Of a stretch of DNA of 12,396 nucleotides, positions 11,262 through 12,396 are shown one piece after another. The notes below the pieces were generated by a model that was given only the letters and a program-made list of their open reading frames with translations, did not search any database and was not told the origin of the DNA. Source of the stretch: an uncultured Duganella sp. (lineage in GTDB: Bacteria; Pseudomonadota; Gammaproteobacteria; Burkholderiales; Burkholderiaceae); contig CAMLSG010000162.1 in NCBI GenBank assembly GCA_946482635.1, positions 1-12,396 of the forward strand. The letters run 5' to 3'. The number at the start of each line of letters is the position of its first letter. Position 1 is the stretch's first letter. The position numbers and the translations under genes were made by a program.

Positions 11262-12396
11262 TCTATTTCACGTTCGCCATCCTGTTGAACAGCGTTGGCA
11301 CGGTGATCCTGCAGGTCATCAACAACTACGGCGTCAGCAAATCCGCCGCCAGCGTGCTGGAAGGATTCAAGGACTTGCCGATTGCCGTGGTGTCCTTCCT
11401 GGTGGCCAGCTTCCTGCCGCGCATCGGGTACAAGAAGGCGATGCTGGCGGGGCTTGCCATCGTGACCGGCGCCGCGCTGGCGATGCCGCTGCTGCCGTCC
11501 TTCCTGACCACCAAGATGCTGTTCCTGTGTGTCGGCATCTCGTTCGCGCTGGTGAAGGTGTCGGTATATTCCACGCTCGGCCTGATCGCCGCCGACCGCC
11601 GCCAGCATGCTGGGATCATGAATACGCTGGAAGGCTTCTTCATGGTTGGCGTGCTGTGCGCCTACTGGGTGTTCAGCTTCTTCATTGATTCGGCCGACCC
11701 GCGGTCGCAGAGCTGGCTGCACGTCTATTGGGTGCTGGCCGGCCTGTGTGCGCTGACTTTCATTCTGTTGCTGGCAACGCCTTTCGATGAACGCCTCGCC
11801 GCACCGCCGGAAGCGCGCAGCCTGGCGCAGGAATTCGCTGCCATGCTCAAGCTGTTCTTCAAGCCGCTGGTGTGCGTGTTCGTCCTGACTGCTTTCCTGT
11901 ACGTGCTGATCGAGCAGAGCGTGGGCACCTGGCTGCCGACCTTCAACAACGAGATCCTGCACCTGCCGGCCGCGATGAGCGTGCAGGTCACCAGTATCTT
12001 CGCGGCCTGCCTGGCCGCCGGCCGCTTGTCGGCCGGCGTGCTGATGCGCCGCATGAACTGGTACCCCGTGATGAACGCCTGCTTGCTCGGCATGGCGGCC
12101 GTGGTGCTGGTTGCTTTGCCGATGACCCATGACGTCGTGGTCCCTGCCGATGCCGGATGGCGCGATGCGCCGCTGGCCGCATTCGTCTTCCCGCTGATTG
12201 GACTGTTCATGGCGCCGGTCTACCCGGGAATCAATTCGGTCATGCTCAGTTCCCTGCCGAAGCACCAGCATTCGGCGATGACCGGCCTGCTGGTGATATT
12301 CTCCGCGCTGGGCGGCACCACCGGTTCGCTGATCACCGGCTATGTATTCGGCGCCTTCAGCGGGCATTTCGCGTTCTACCTGACACTGGTGCCGAT
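11225..12396 (+). CDS. MFS sugar transporter (3' end cut by window edge)
   Basis: 390 residues are visible from ATG 11225 and the frame is open to the window end. The protein is almost entirely hydrophobic helices, beginning with WVLFLIYFTFAILLNSVGTV; ten or more membrane segments can be read. Major-facilitator marks include the loop LPRIGYKKAMLAG between helices 2 and 3, and a second-half copy with the motif-A-like GRLSAGVLMRR. GGAG (11216-11219) lies 5 nt before the ATG. The start lies inside the beta-phosphoglucomutase gene (37-bp overlap), so the GH65, pgmB and transporter genes are probably co-transcribed. In this context it should carry the disaccharide or glucose across the inner membrane after receptor uptake. 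Exact substrate and coupling ion are not visible. Confidence 0.92.
   Translation, partial: MQNRRITWVLFLIYFTFAILLNSVGTVILQVINNYGVSKSAASVLEGFKDLPIAVVSFLVASFLPRIGYKKAMLAGLAIVTGAALAMPLLPSFLTTKMLFLCVGISFALVKVSVYSTLGLIAADRRQHAGIMNTLEGFFMVGVLCAYWVFSFFIDSADPRSQSWLHVYWVLAGLCALTFILLLATPFDERLAAPPEARSLAQEFAAMLKLFFKPLVCVFVLTAFLYVLIEQSVGTWLPTFNNEILHLPAAMSVQVTSIFAACLAAGRLSAGVLMRRMNWYPVMNACLLGMAAVVLVALPMTHDVVVPADAGWRDAPLAAFVFPLIGLFMAPVYPGINSVMLSSLPKHQHSAMTGLLVIFSALGGTTGSLITGYVFGAFSGHFAFYLTLVP

Noticed and set aside
10982..12367. 461-codon minus-strand frame opposite pgmB and the transporter
   Set aside because: Low-complexity Gln/His/Arg-rich sequence with no domain, opposite two clearly real genes.

Overview
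The window is GC-rich, densely coded DNA from a Gram-negative bacterium. Two kinds of outer-membrane/TonB protein, the codon use and the look of the proteins suggest a betaproteobacterium of the Oxalobacteraceae (Massilia/Duganella/Janthinobacterium type). That placement is inferred from protein resemblance only. I see no RNA genes, insertion sequences, CRISPR arrays or attachment sites. All genes are intact except the two cut by the window edges.

Left part (1-4497). A MoaD/ThiS-type ubiquitin-fold protein ending in Gly-Gly (first codon or codons outside the window) sits just ahead of a cytoplasmic Asp-box (BNR, sialidase-like) beta-propeller; the two look like one transcription unit. It meets, tail to tail with an 8-bp overlap, a TetR/AcrR repressor gene. 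That gene is divergent from a NAPE-PLD-like metallo-beta-lactamase-fold hydrolase, and the 79-bp gap between them holds two palindromic operator-like sites placed over the predicted promoters. A secreted TonB-C/Sel1-repeat protein follows, convergent and abutting with a small coiled-coil protein of unknown function.

Right part (4586-12396). This is a compact alpha-glucoside utilisation locus: a TonB-dependent outer-membrane receptor on the minus strand with its own terminator, and on the plus strand a divergent LacI-family regulator, a GH65 disaccharide phosphorylase, beta-phosphoglucomutase and an MFS sugar transporter (cut by the right edge). The expected route is uptake of an alpha-glucobiose (maltose most likely; kojibiose, nigerose or trehalose possible) through the receptor, transport across the inner membrane by the MFS protein, phosphorolysis to glucose plus beta-glucose-1-phosphate, and isomerisation to glucose-6-phosphate. 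The receptor/regulator gap holds two CG-centred operators exactly 21 bp apart; the upstream one covers the receptor promoter. A different palindrome precedes the phosphorylase gene.

Nothing here is a clearly new system. The points most worth a second look are the ubiquitin-fold/propeller pair, the double operator with two-turn spacing, two unrelated LacI-type palindromes in one locus, and the matching leaderless-start geometry of both regulator genes.
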